This document shows positions 1-12,112 of a stretch of 64,000 nt of DNA, piece by piece. The stretch spans positions 62,001-126,000 of the forward strand of contig ARYC01000184.1 in NCBI GenBank assembly GCA_000711775.1, written 5' to 3'. The first letter of the stretch is position 1; the number at the start of each line of letters is the position of its first letter. Below the pieces are notes generated by a model. That model made no database searches. It was not told where the DNA came from and worked only from the letters and a program-made list of their open reading frames with translations. The position numbers and the translations under genes were made by a program. The stretch comes from Oxytricha trifallax. Lineage: Eukaryota > Ciliophora > Spirotrichea > Sporadotrichida > Oxytrichidae.

Positions 1-1881
1 TACCATTGGATAAAGTAGAGGCCATATTGAAGTAGCTAAAACACCAGGAAGTAATATTTCCTTAAATAATAGTTTCAAAGGATTATTACTTGTCAATTTA
101 TCTTCTGTCTTATTGTACACTTTTTTCATTGCTAACATAAAAAATTTGATTTAAAATAAGATGAAATTATTTTTTGATATAACTTATAAAAAATTTAAAA
201 CCCCCAAATTCTATCAAACATATATAAAGTAGTTTTAATAAATTTTGTTCATGTTAAAATTTAAATTTCTTTTGAACATGAATTAAAGTTTGTATATTAT
301 TTGAGTATTCAAATTAAATTTTACATTGATTTTAAAGAATAAAATATTTTTAACTCTTCAATATAATTGCTCCTAGAATATATTTGTTAACTTATTAACT
401 TATTTATAGACTTAATTCATATTTACATTTAATTCATATTTAATTAGAAAATTTGATATGTAGACCTTAAAAAATTTGATAATTTGATATGTAGACCAAT
501 GGAATTTTAAAAAATAGTACACTCAATTAGATAAATTATATATTTTTGTGATTTCACTTTAGTAAAATTATTTAATATATGTAATTAAATTTTTTTTAAA
601 AAAAATTTTGTAAATCAATATTGTAAAAATGAAAATATCGCATTTTAAGTTGTTAAGTTTTTAAATTAAATTACTAAATTTTAATAAATTAAAAAACCCA
701 AAATTTAATTATATTAATTTACCTAAGTGATTTAAATATAATTTAAACAAAAATTTAAGCGCTTATTGTTTACATTTATTTAGTAATTATAATTAACATA
801 AGAAGAGTAAGCGGTACAATTGTAATGCACGAAGTAAGATTTCCCCTCCACAATGAGAGGGTACCCTGATCTCTATTAACTTTTGTAAAACAATCATAGA
901 TTCCCTTGTATCTCCATTGTGCAGATATTTTCGAATTAACATGCTAAGTTTATAGCAAAGTTTATACTCTATCGAGAGGGGCAACTTTAATAAATTTTAT
1001 CAATTGTAAGTATTTATAATTCAAAAAACGTAGGTAGTTGTCAACATACAATCAAACATTTGGACATAGAATAGTTTTATGTAATAGTAGTAACAAAATT
1101 TAGATTAAATAATATTATGTTTAAACTATAAAATCCTTAAGAAGTTATAATAATTATTCTCAAAATAAAGTATAATTATTAGATTATAATTTATTATATA
1201 TTTTGGATATTGTTTTTTAGCTTTTCCAATATAATTTTTTATTTTAAATCATTCAAATCTCCTTAAATAAAATATGAATCTCTTTAAATCAAATAATTTT
1301 TGAATTATTAGACATTTATTTAAAGTCAGTCGATATCTCGATTAATTAGTTATTTATTTATTCATTAATCAATTTAAATTAAATATTCTAAATATTTTCG
1401 AAAGTAAAGTTTAAATATAGTAGTAAGGACTGTCTTGAAAATAATGGGGCAAATAGGTGTCTGGACTTAAAACCTTTTAATTAAAAATCTTTTTAGTCAT
1501 TTAAATAATAAAATAAAAATGTTTATTTTTTAATTTATTTTATAAATATTATATTTAAACTTTGTTTTTTTATGAAAAAAATATTATTATTGGTTTCTAT
1601 GCAAAATTTTAATATTTAATTAGTGTATTATATTTGTAATTTTAATAAAAAGATATAGAAAAGTTTAAGTATTTCTAAATAATCCTATATTTTTAATACA
1701 TAGTTCTTATTTTTATTTTTACAATAAACATTTTTGAATTTATTATATTGAATATATTTGTTGATCAATATAAATTAAAGAATTCTTTATGGTATAAACT
1801 ATATCTTCTAAAGGACTATGGTAGTATTTATAATTTCTTCCTCTGCTCAAGCTCAGGAAACTTATCACTTTTCTTGGACAT
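1..1881 (-). CDS. ADP/ATP carrier-like gene, copy A (3' part beyond left edge)
   Basis: Mitochondrial carrier (SLC25) family, closest by eye to ADP/ATP translocases of the inner membrane. Start codon is the complement of 1879-1881, protein beginning MSKKSDKFPELEQRKK. Coding segments lie near 1881-1800, 1475-1417, 1093-1022, 1000-794 and 139-1. The fourth holds the first carrier signature APLDRVQTLLQ, then RYKGIYDC and LWRGNLT, as in the first ADP/ATP carrier repeat. Segments 2 and 3 join through the repeat TTACTACTAT (minus strand) and segments 4 and 5 through TATGTTA. No in-frame TGA was seen in the part present. The 3' half (second and third repeats) lies outside the window. Function is inferred from family only; the copy is divergent. 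Confidence 0.8.
140..800. other. IES in carrier copy A, pointer TAACATA
   Basis: AT-rich noncoding stretch bounded by TAACATA at 133-139 and 794-800. Removing 661 bases joins the segment ending ...PLTLL to the segment starting MLAMKKVY in frame. Nothing else is recognisable inside it. Confidence 0.8.
1094..1426. other. IES in carrier copy A, pointer ATAGTAGTAA
   Basis: Direct repeats ATAGTAGTAA at 1084-1093 and 1417-1426 bound 333 bases of AT-rich sequence. Excision joins ...DSPYYY to YIKLFY without a frame change. The same position is interrupted in copies B, C and D, with repeats TACTAT, TTACTACTAT and ACTACTTT (minus strand). Confidence 0.85.
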
Positions 1882-2592
1882 TGTGTATTGAATGCAAAAT
1901 GTTGGAAAGATATGAAATTAAAAATATCTATTATAATTTATTATTAAATTATATTATTATTAGTTTGTTTAGATTTAATTATAATAATCAATAACTTTCA
2001 AAAGATACTTTCTTATGATAATTTTATATTTTTAAGTAATTTTAATTAAATTATATAATTTTTATTTAAATGGAATTCAATCTTTTATTCAATATTTAAC
2101 AGATTAGATTTGATAGCTTCTAAATGAAATTAAATATTGACTAAGAATACTAAATATTAGTTTAAGAAAGTTATAAATTTAACAATTAATTGAAGCTTAA
2201 ATAATGCCGCCTTTTTATTTTTGAATTATATAAAAACTTATTAATTGTTACATTTTTTTATAAAATAGAGTATTTTGTAATTTCTTTACTATTTTCTATT
2301 TAAATTTAGTTGTAAATAAATATTGATCCAAAGTTTAACGAATTTCTTTTTTAAAAATTAAATTTAAATATTTATTAAACATATTAAACAATCTATATTA
2401 ATAATAATAATATTCTTTTATTTTGACTTAATTCAAATTTGATTCATATTTCAAATAAGAATTCATAAAATTATATATTTAATACTTAAAATTAATATCC
2501 ATTGTTTAGAAAAAAATAATGATTTTAAATATGATTAAAGAAATAAAGAATAATGAATATATCTTAATAATTATTTTCAATTAATGAACCAT
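1882..2592. other. AT-rich spacer, no gene seen
   Basis: Between the start of copy A and the end of copy A'. Strongly AT-rich with no protein similarity recognised on either strand; probably promoter and terminator DNA plus germline-limited spacer. Confidence 0.5.
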
Positions 2593-4810
2593 TCATTCTT
2601 ATAGTTTTAATGACTCTATGATCAACTAAGAATTTAACATCATTAAAAAGATAGTTGAATTATTAAAAATTATTACAAATTAAGAAATTGAGGGATCTTT
2701 TTTATTGATATTTTTGAATTTAAATTAAAATACATAATTAAATTAAAGATAAAATTCATTACACAAAAGTCGAATTGAAATATCAAAGCTCGCAATATTA
2801 ATCTGAAATGAAAATGTCATTAGTTTAATTTCAAAATAAATCTTTGATTTCGATTTCATTAATTAGAAGTTAAATGAATAAAATTGAGCATTTTTTATAC
2901 TTAATTTAAAAATGAATTATATGATCTTATAAGACTTACAAAATACCCTCTATAAAAACCTCTAAAACCTTCATTTCTCTTGGTCCATTTATAGCATTGG
3001 TATCCAGAATTAAATAAATTAGCTTTAGATTAAAGATTTATTTTAAAAAACTTTAATAAAATTATTTAATACACCTAAATAACTTTTCCCTTCTTCCTTA
3101 TTGAACCATTATTCTTCTAGTAATTAATTCAAATGGATATGCCAAAGGCGAGGTCATGAAATATGCACTTGTACCGATTAAGAATTATTGTACAAAATCA
3201 GGCTCTACTCCACCCTATTTCATTAACTATTTAACAAATCAAAAGAATTAAACTTGATATATAATAGCTTTTAAACTAAAATAAACATTGAGCAGAGAGT
3301 CTCTTCCTGTATAAAATGACTGAGTCCATACTTAAAAAAGCATCCACTCATACAAACTTTAAACCCTCTATAGAATGCTGAGATTCCTTCAGTTTTATGA
3401 ATCTTCCTTACACAATCTCTGATACCAATGAATTCTCTATTTTTAGTTGTAGTTCCTGCATCTGCTTGCATTCGAATAATAACAAATAAGAGGGGATAAG
3501 CGAATATTAATTCAGAAATGGCTATCATAATTACTGGTGAAATCATTTTCTTACCCAATTATAGTAATTTATCAGAATCATTTGGAGGTATATCTGATTC
3601 GTCAAGTTTCCTCCAAAATATTCACAAAAAAACATTCAATCTCATAAATTCATTTTATTAACTGCCTCTAATCAAAATATAAGGAATTATAAACGCAATT
3701 GCAAACTTTATTTATAATGATTGAGATTGCAATTTTAAAATATGGAAGTGAAGATAGGCAGTTAGGTAAATTGCCTCTCCATATAGATTATAAACCCTGT
3801 TGCCTTAGCATTTTTTAATAACAACCAAAAGCTCCTTTGTATCTCTAATCAACAGAAATTTATCTGTTCACATGTTAAGTTTAGAGTAAAACTGCAATTC
3901 AATCTAGAGGTGCTCCTACAGTTGTTCTTAATGCTGATAAAAATATTTTGGTATAGAATAGTTTTATGTAGAAGTAGCAATACAAAAAAATTTTAATTAT
4001 TATTTTAAAATGAAATCCCTCATTATTATAAGTTTAATTTTAATAATCATATAAAGTGGTTATGGAGATATTATATATTTACCAATTATTGTCACAGGTT
4101 TTTGTTCAATCTTAAGAAATAAATTATTTTATATATTATTTTCTCAAAATTTGAAGTTTTTTAACTCTTTGAATCGTGAAAATCAGATAGAAAATTCAAA
4201 AATTACAAGATTTTGTTTTTGGATATATTTTCTAGCCTTTCCTTCGATTGATTTAACTTCATTTTAATTTAATTGAATTGATTATTGATTAAAATGCATT
4301 TATTAGTGTAAGTTTTATCTAGGAATTATTATATAAAAAATTAATCATAATTTATATTGAAATATAGTTTTTATACTTAATTTATCTTTTTTTTAATTTA
4401 ATTTATTTCAATAAATTTTCTAAGTAATTATTGAGAGTTATCAGTTTTATCAATTCTTTAATTTTGTTAAATATAAAACTAATCAAATTGAAAAAAATAA
4501 TCATATCTTATTAAAAAAAATATATGCAATTAATAATTCCATATTTTATAAAAGTAGTTAGCGTTATTTTGAAAGTAATGAGTCAATTGAGTTTTCATAC
4601 TTAAAATCTATAAAATTTTCACAGATATTTTTTTGTTGTTAATAAAATTGTAATAAATGTATCTTTATTAATTCTGACGGTATTAATATCTAAGATATTA
4701 ATATTAAAATAATAATTTGCTTTTTAACTATATTTCTTCATAAATTCAGGTCATTTTTAAAGTTTTTTCTCAGTATTTATCTCTGTAATTTTAGAATCGT
4801 TGTTTGACAT
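2593..4810 (-). pseudogene. ADP/ATP carrier-like gene, copy A' (broken)
   Basis: Second copy of the array. It begins MSNNDSKITEINTEKK (start 4810) and its segments lie near 4810-4725, 4625-4565, 3990-3720, 3600-3270, 3260-3085, 2995-2930 and 2645-2593. Carrier landmarks remain: GAPLD, RYKGAFGCY, IWRGNLP, NREFIGIRDC and AYPFELITRRIMVQQGR, the last being the third-repeat signature. Two in-frame TGA codons are seen: one in the first segment after EKKLQK, and one just after GAPLD where the family has Arg. A TGA also lies near 3600 just before the fifth segment. Unlike the other copies, segments 3 and 4 are contiguous. It is most likely a pseudogene; unseen small IESs could explain some stops. Confidence 0.75.
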
Positions 4811-5492
4811 TTTGAGTTAATTAAAAATTTGAAAATATCTTAAATTAAAAGAATATCTATTTTAATTAATGATTATTTGATTTCATATTAATTGTGAAAC
4901 TTTCAAAAGATTCTTTATGATAAATAATTAAAATTAATTTAAAATATTATATCAACCTATTTTATTGAATTCTATTAAGTTATAATCTGATTAAGGAAAT
5001 TATTAAATATATAATTTTGCTAAATATAAGATGCATTTAATTGTAGTATATTTTTAATTTTGGATTCATTTATTTAATATGATGAATAATAGCAATATTT
5101 AGTTTAATTATAGCAACTTATTGCAATTTAAATTGTGTAAATATTTTGTGTATTTACTTTTCTAATGCTATTACTAATAATTTAATTGAAGATTTTAAAT
5201 ATTTTTTTAATTAAAAATAATAATTTTAATCATTAATTTTACAAAAAATATAATTGACATAAATTATTAAATTGATAGAAAATAAATTCAATCACATTTC
5301 TTAATAATTATTACTATATTTTTTTAACCTTGATAAATATAAATAACTATTTGATATTAAGATTTTAATGTTTTACATTAAGAATTAGACAGTTTAATTT
5401 AGATGTTAATCTTTAAAATAAATTAATAGAAATGAATGTTTATAATAAGAGAACACTAAAATAATTTATTTTTCCCTACGTTCCTCTGCCTA
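4811..5492. other. AT-rich spacer, no gene seen
   Basis: AT-rich DNA between copies A' and B. No conserved protein segment, RNA gene or repeat structure was recognised. Confidence 0.5.
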
Positions 5493-8400
5493 TCACTCTT
5501 TTAAATATCTTCTATTAATAACTTCCTAAGTAGTTATCAGCAATATTAACACTGATGGAATAAATTTATTTCTAAATTTATATTATTTATTTTTAATAAT
5601 ATTAAAACTAATAAAATTAACATATATTTCCTTAATTCAAAAACTTTATTGTGTGAATAAATTAAATATAGAAAATAAAATTTAAAATAAATAAAATTTT
5701 AATGATTTGAGTAATAAAGTCTTAAATTATTCTATAATATATCTATAAAATGAGAAAAAGTAAATTCTTCACATTATTCATAAATTAAATAATTAAAACA
5801 TTAATAATGAGAAAAAGATTATTTTCTGTTATTTGATTCAATAAATATATCTTAACAATAATATAGATTTATATAATTGATGTTTTATCATCTATAAATA
5901 ATGTAGCTTTTTTGCAATTTTTTTAAATAAATTTAACTATCAATTTTGATTTTATAAGATAATTTTATAAATCAAATGATTCTTGCATTAATTGTAAATT
6001 TATACAATTTTTTATTGAAAAATTGCGATATAGTTGTTTCTTTATTAGATTTTTTTATTGATTATTATTGTCATAATAAAATAAAATTAATGTGAAAAAT
6101 ATCCTATAAAGCTCTAAATTATTAACATTTGGAATTAAATTTATATTATTTTAAAAGATGGATAGTAAGATACCATTAAATGTGGAAGAAATCCTCTATA
6201 AAATCCTCTCAATCCTTCATTCTTCATTGTCCATTTGTAACACTCAATTCCAGAGTTAAATAACATAGAGCTCTAATTGTTTATAATTTCAAAAGAATAG
6301 AAAATTAATAATTTATAACCCTAAATAACTTTTGACTTGTGCCTTATTAAACCATGATTCTTTTTCTCATTGTTAGAAATGGATAACATAGAATTTTAGA
6401 GACGAATAAAACAACTGATGCAAACCAAAATTTAAAAATACTACTGGGGTTGTTACCGTTGATTAACATTTATGATCATTTATTTATGTAGCTTAACCAA
6501 AAAAAAACAAAACTTAAATTTAAACATCAGTGCAATGACATTTCCATAAACCCCTAATAAGAGGACGAAGTTAATAGAGACTCCGATTAACGACACTGTA
6601 AAACCTCTGTAAAAACTTTACACTCCCTCAGTCATATATATCTTTTTGACACAGTCGTAAATCCCTCTGAATTCTCTATTATTTGGAGTTTTCCATACAT
6701 CTGATTGCAAACGAATTTTTACGAAGAAAAATGGGTAAAGTACAAACAATTGGGAAGCCCCTAGAAGAAAGCTCGAAAGCATATTCTATAATAATAGAGT
6801 TATAGGCTGATTTTTTTTAGCTTTCACTATAACATCGGACAGAGTTTTCTTCAAGCCGAATTTAAAGATTGAATAATAAATATTTTATATAGCTATATAA
6901 CCTGCATTTTTAACTTTGAAAAAATATGTTTAATTTATTATATCATTGATATGACAAGTTATTTTTAACATTTATAGTCCATGATTTTATAGAAATTGAA
7001 TATCTAATTAAACCTTAACATTTAATTGCAATAATATAAAATAGCACTACTTTAGAAATTAAAAAAGTGCTCTATATTATTTCAAATCGATAACCCCATT
7101 TCACCTCTCCCTGGTCGATAACGAGACTCTCTCCCATCCTAATTAGACCCCCAACCTAGCCCCCTCTCCCATCTCAACAACATCACCTATTCTTATGAAT
7201 GTTTTGATTCTAGAGGTTCTTACCTTCTTGATATCTTGATTGCAAACAATTATTTAGTAATATAAATAATATTTTTTCCTAAAATCTTTCTTAACCTATA
7301 GAATGGTAGTACCTTTATTGCTTTTTTATTTAAAAACTTTCACTGCATCCGTCGTCTTTTTCAACGCATTCTCCTGTAGGGAAACTAATTAATCATCAAC
7401 TTCTTTGGTCTATTTACAAATTTAACAAAATAACAGGCAACTATCAACAAACAAAGATATTATTTTAAACAATTTAATCATTTTCATTAACTTTATTTAA
7501 CATAATTTCAGAAGTACTTTCAATAATTTTCTAAATTTTACTTTTCTTCAAAATTACTGTATATTTTAATATTTTCATTATAATTGAAAATAATTAAATG
7601 TATAATAATTATTATAGAATATCAATAATAATTTTTTAAACCTAGTATACATCAGTCAGTAAATTAACTAGATATAATTTATTTAAATTTCTAATCATTA
7701 ATTATGGATTTAATTTAAAAAAATTATTATTGATATTCTATAATAATTATTATACATTTAATTATTTTCCATTATAATGAAAATATTAAAATATACAGGA
7801 GTTTTGAAGAAAAGTAAAATTTAGAAAATTATTGAAACTACTTCTGAAATTATGTTAAATGAAGTTTTTGAAAATAACCAAACTGTTTAAAATAATATCT
7901 TTGTTAGTTGATAGTTGACTGTTTTTTTGTTAAATTTGTAAATATACCAATAGAAGTTGATGATTATTTAGTTTCCCTCTACAGGAGCATGCTTTAAATA
8001 AGACGACGGACGAGATGAAAGCTTTTAAATAAGAAAACAATAAAGGTACAACAATTCCATAGGTTAAGAAAAATTTTAGGAAAAAATATTATTTATATTA
8101 CTTAAAATAGTTGTTTGCAATCAAGATATCAAGAAGGTAAGAACCTCTAGAATCAAAACATTCATAAGAATAGGGGATGTTGTTGAGGTGGGAGAGGGGG
8201 GTTAGGTTGGAACATATATTTTTCCAAATTTGCTTTGATTCAAAATAGTTTAATTTTCTGCATTTTTTTCAAAATTCCAATAAATCATTCTAATTAATTC
8301 ACTAAAATATACATCAAAAGATTTTAATACTTATGCTTGTATGGTTATGAAACTCTAACTTTAAAGATTTAAACATTTATAAAACATTAATATTTTATTT

Positions 8401-10154
8401 TTCTTTTATTTATTTGTTAAATGTTGCAAGAGTGTATGGAATAACTGAAATACTGTGAGTTAGATTTCCCCTCCAAAATGACCGCACACCCTGTTCTTTA
8501 GGAATTTTGTTAAGGCAGTCTCTTAGTCCCTCGTATCGTTGCTTAGGCAGTATGTTCTTTCTCACATGTTAAACTTAAAGTAATGTTCTTATTCTATCAA
8601 GAGGAGCAATGTATGAAAAACTAAAGAAAACGATAAGTATCATATTTATAAGATTTTTTAATATAAAAGTTGTCATTGATGAGATCTTTTTATATATTTA
8701 CAAATAAATTATAAAGTCTAATCATAAAAAATATATATTGGGAGAATAACTCCAATGAGAGATAAATAATGGTAAAAACCCATTTTAATTTATTCTTGTC
8801 TGATTCGAGTGTCAAAATTAACTTTTTCAATTTAAGTATCTTTTAATATCGTAGTTTTTTATTTAAACTCTTTTTGCTACTTTAAAATCGTTTTACTCTA
8901 TTCTATAAGATATTTTATAATTTTTCATAATGTAAGTATTCCTTAACATACTATCAAACATTTTTACATAGAAGACTTTTATGTAATAGTAATTATCTTT
9001 TAATATTCAATTATATAAGTTTTATTTTGAAATGATTTAAAATAAAATATCAAAATATAAAATGATAGAAATTAGAATTTAGACTAGATTTAAATTATTT
9101 TTCAAATTTTAAGCATTTAAATATTATTTCTAAAGTTTATAATTCTTCCTATATAAAAATATAGTTCAATTTATTATTTACAATTAATATAAAGAATCTC
9201 ATTTATTAAAAAAAAATTAAAAATAATTAATTTGTTTAGAAATAATATTGTAGTTTTCAATATGTAAAATAATTAAATTGTAATAAAAGTATACTATATT
9301 TATTGTCAATGTATAATATAGTAGTATGGATTATCTTAGAAAAAATGAGGTAGATAGTTGAAAGGACTTAAAACCCTAGATTTTATAAGGAAAATTTTAA
9401 ATTTTCAATAAATTATTGCGAAATAAAAATATAAATTAATTGAAGCTAATTTTGAATTAAATTAGATTAATTCAAAATAGTTACTTTAAAATTATTCATT
9501 AGTTCCATTAAAATATATTAGTAATAGTATTTTATTAAAAAGAATTGTAAGGGAAAATTTTAATACTCATTCAGCTTCTGGGACTCTTAAATTGCCTGCT
9601 CCCTGCAAATATATATATTTACTTTTTTTTTCTCAATAAATTAAATGAAAAATATTAAACACTCTTTATATTACCAGTCTTATCTAAATATAGATATTGG
9701 ACATTCAAATATAATTTATATCATAATTGTTGATAAAGATTTTATATTATTTTAAAAATTAAATCCTTAATTATGGGAGAGGTAGATGCCATTTTTAAAC
9801 TTTAAATTTTCATAGGTTACATAAAGTATTCTGGATACAATTGTCTCCCCTCCATAAAGTTTTGCGATTGCTTAGTTTGAATTTTATATTAAAATATTAA
9901 TAAATTAAATGGTTACCAAATTTATTAAACATTTAAAAAATATTTTATAATAAAAGTATACTGTTAATTAAATTATTACAAGAATTAATATTTTTTATTT
10001 TAAATTTACAGTTTTTAAAATAATTTTTCAATTAAAGAAAAATAATTATTAACAAATATATATGGTATAAACTATATCTTCTTAAGGGCTGTGGTAGTAT
10101 TTATAATCTCTTCCTTGGTTCAAGCTCTGAGAACTTGTCAGTATTCTTGGACAT
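5493..10154 (-). CDS. ADP/ATP carrier-like gene, copy B (intact after IES removal)
   Basis: Complete carrier of roughly 300 residues when about eight segments are joined: 10154-10070, 9374-9312, 8999-8935, 8610-8417, 6866-6530, 6478-6308, 6275-6150 and 5570-5493. Start MSKNTDKFSELEPRKR; end ...EVINRRYLKE then TGA. First repeat has IAPLDRIRTLLQVQ and SFWRGNLT. Second repeat has YPFFFVKIRLQSD, where the usual acidic residue of Px[DE]xx[KR] is Phe. Third has YPFLTMRKRIMVQQG in place of the ADP/ATP translocase RRRMMM motif. Pointers used (minus strand): AGT, TACTAT, TACATT, TTTAA, ATGTT and CCATC, all restoring frame. Nucleotide exchange across the mitochondrial inner membrane is the family role; the altered signatures leave substrate uncertain. 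Confidence 0.88.
6867..8421. other. Long IES in copy B, pointer TTAAA, containing a foldback element
   Basis: TTAAA occurs at 6862-6866 and 8417-8421. Removing the 1555 bases between joins ...LATF to KFGLKKTLSD in frame, completing the loop between the first and second carrier repeats. The palindromic element at about 7088-8213 lies entirely inside it. Confidence 0.8.
7088..8213. mobile_element. Palindromic foldback element 1
   Basis: Two inverted arms (about 7151-7640 and 7720-8213) with a short AT-rich centre. The outer part of each arm is pyrimidine or purine rich (CCCCCTCTCCCA... against TGGGAGAGGGGGG), followed by the shared segment around ATGAATGTTTTGATTCTAGA. The right end is ...GGTTGGAACA, matching the end of element 2. 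The left side extends some 60 bases further with extra C-rich repeats, so one end is rearranged. No transposase frame was found, so it would be non-autonomous. Confidence 0.8.
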
Positions 10155-10530
10155 TGTGTATTGAAATCAAAATGTTGCAAAGATATGAAATTTAAAATAT
10201 CTATTATAATTTATTATTAAATTATATTGTTATTAGTTGAATTAGATTTAATTATAATAATCAATAACTTTCAAAAGATACTTTCTTATGATCATGTTCA
10301 ATTTTTGAGTAATTTTAATTAAATCTTTAAATTTATTTATAAGGAATTCATATATTTATATAAAATATAACAAATTAGATTAGATAGCTTTTGTGTGAAT
10401 GTAAAATAATGATTTATAATTAAAAATATAAATATTATTAGAAAATAGAAATAACTTAGACAATCAAATGAAGCTGTAATAAAAAATATCTCTTATTTCT
10501 TTTTAAACTAAAACAAAGATTATAATTAGC
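10155..10530. other. AT-rich spacer upstream of carrier copy B
   Basis: AT-rich DNA between the start of copy B and foldback element 2; presumably includes the copy B promoter. No gene seen. Confidence 0.45.
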
Positions 10531-11704
10531 TGTTCCAACCGAGACCCCCCCTCTCAGACCTAAAACGAGACCCCCCTCCCACCATAACTAGACCCCCTCC
10601 CACCTCAACAACATCCCAATTCATATGAAAATTTTGATTCTCGATGTTTTAATCATTTTCCTTAATGACATCTTGATCTCATAATATTATTTTACATAAA
10701 ATATATCATTTTTTAAAAATATTTTTCCAACAAATCAAATGCTACTCTTTACTAAATTTCTTATTTTACAACTTTCTCTACGTCCGCCTACTTATTATTT
10801 TGATGCTCCCATAGGAAATATATTAAAAGCATATTTCCAGTTGACTCAATAATGATATAATACAAAATTATGAGCCAACAAACACATACAACTAACTTTA
10901 TTTAAAAAGGTCAATATAAACACTCTATTAATCTGTATTCGAAATATGATTAATTTTTATAATAAATTTTTCTAATTTTATATAATTATTACTAATAATA
11001 TTTTTATACAAACTAATATTTATGGAAAAAATTCATTTGAAAAATATTAAAATAAAATCTATGTAAACATGAATTATTAATATGTTTATAAAGGGACTGA
11101 TTTAAATATAAATAATTCTTGATTTATTTAAATCAGTCCCTTTATAAACATATTAATAATTCATGTTTACATAGATTTTATTTTAATATTTTTCAAATGA
11201 ATTTTTTCCATAAATATTAGTTTGTATAAAAATATTATTAGTAATAATTATATAAAATTAGAAAAATTTATTATAAAAATTAATCATATTTCGAATACAG
11301 ATTAATAGAGTGTTTATATTGACCTTTTTAAATAAAGTTAGTTGTATGTGTTTGTTGGCTCATAATTTTGTATTATATCATTATTGAGTCAACTGGAAAT
11401 ATGCTTTTAATATATTTCCTATGGGAGCATCAAAATAATAAGTAGGCGGACGTAGAGAAAGTTGTAAAATAAGAAATCTTAATAAAGAGTAACATTTGAT
11501 TTGTTGGAAAAATATTTTTTAAAAAATGATATATTTTATGTAAAATAATATTATGAGATCAAGATGTCATTAAGGAAAATGATTAAAACATCGAGAATCA
11601 AAATTTTCATATGAATTGGGATGTTGTTGAGGTGGGAGGGGGTCTAGTTATGGTGGGAGGGGGGTCTCGTTTTAGGTCTGAGAGGGGGGGTCTCGGTTGG
11701 AACA
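10531..11704. mobile_element. Palindromic foldback element 2 with 6-bp target duplication
   Basis: A nearly perfect palindrome of 1174 bases. Arms run about 10531-11110 and 11127-11704, with a loop of roughly 16 bases. Ends are TGTTCCAACCG and CGGTTGGAACA. ATTAGC flanks both sides (10525-10530 and 11705-11710) as a likely target-site duplication. Each end carries three copies of a GA(G)ACCCCCCTCCC-like motif spaced about 25 bases, which could be subterminal protein-binding repeats. No open frame of note is present. The near identity of the arms suggests recent insertion or gene conversion. Confidence 0.88.
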
Positions 11705-11710
11705 ATTAGC

Positions 11711-12112
11711 ATTAATATTTAGTATATAATATTTCTTACTAAATGATTATTCAGATAATTTTCATATTATAAAAAGATTTATGTTTAAATATAAATATAA
11801 GACATATAAATTTTCATAATTAACGAATTATGAAAATTCATTTTTAGTTTATAGCATTCTTTCAAATTTCAATATTAGTTTAATATATCTATGATTAATG
11901 TTTATCTTTAAAAAATATTTTATTTATAAATTCCTGATACCAAATATGAATTCAATGTAAGAAAATAAAGATTTTAGTATTTAAATTTAATATTAGTATG
12001 TAAAATTATACAATTTAAATTAAATTGTAAGTTTTAAATTAAGAAATTGAAAATGCATATTTATTAATGAACCGTACAATAATCAAATCATTGTTAATTC
12101 ATAATTTTTATA
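11711..12112. other. AT-rich spacer, no gene seen
   Basis: Between foldback element 2 and the end of carrier copy C. AT-rich with nothing recognised. Confidence 0.45.
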
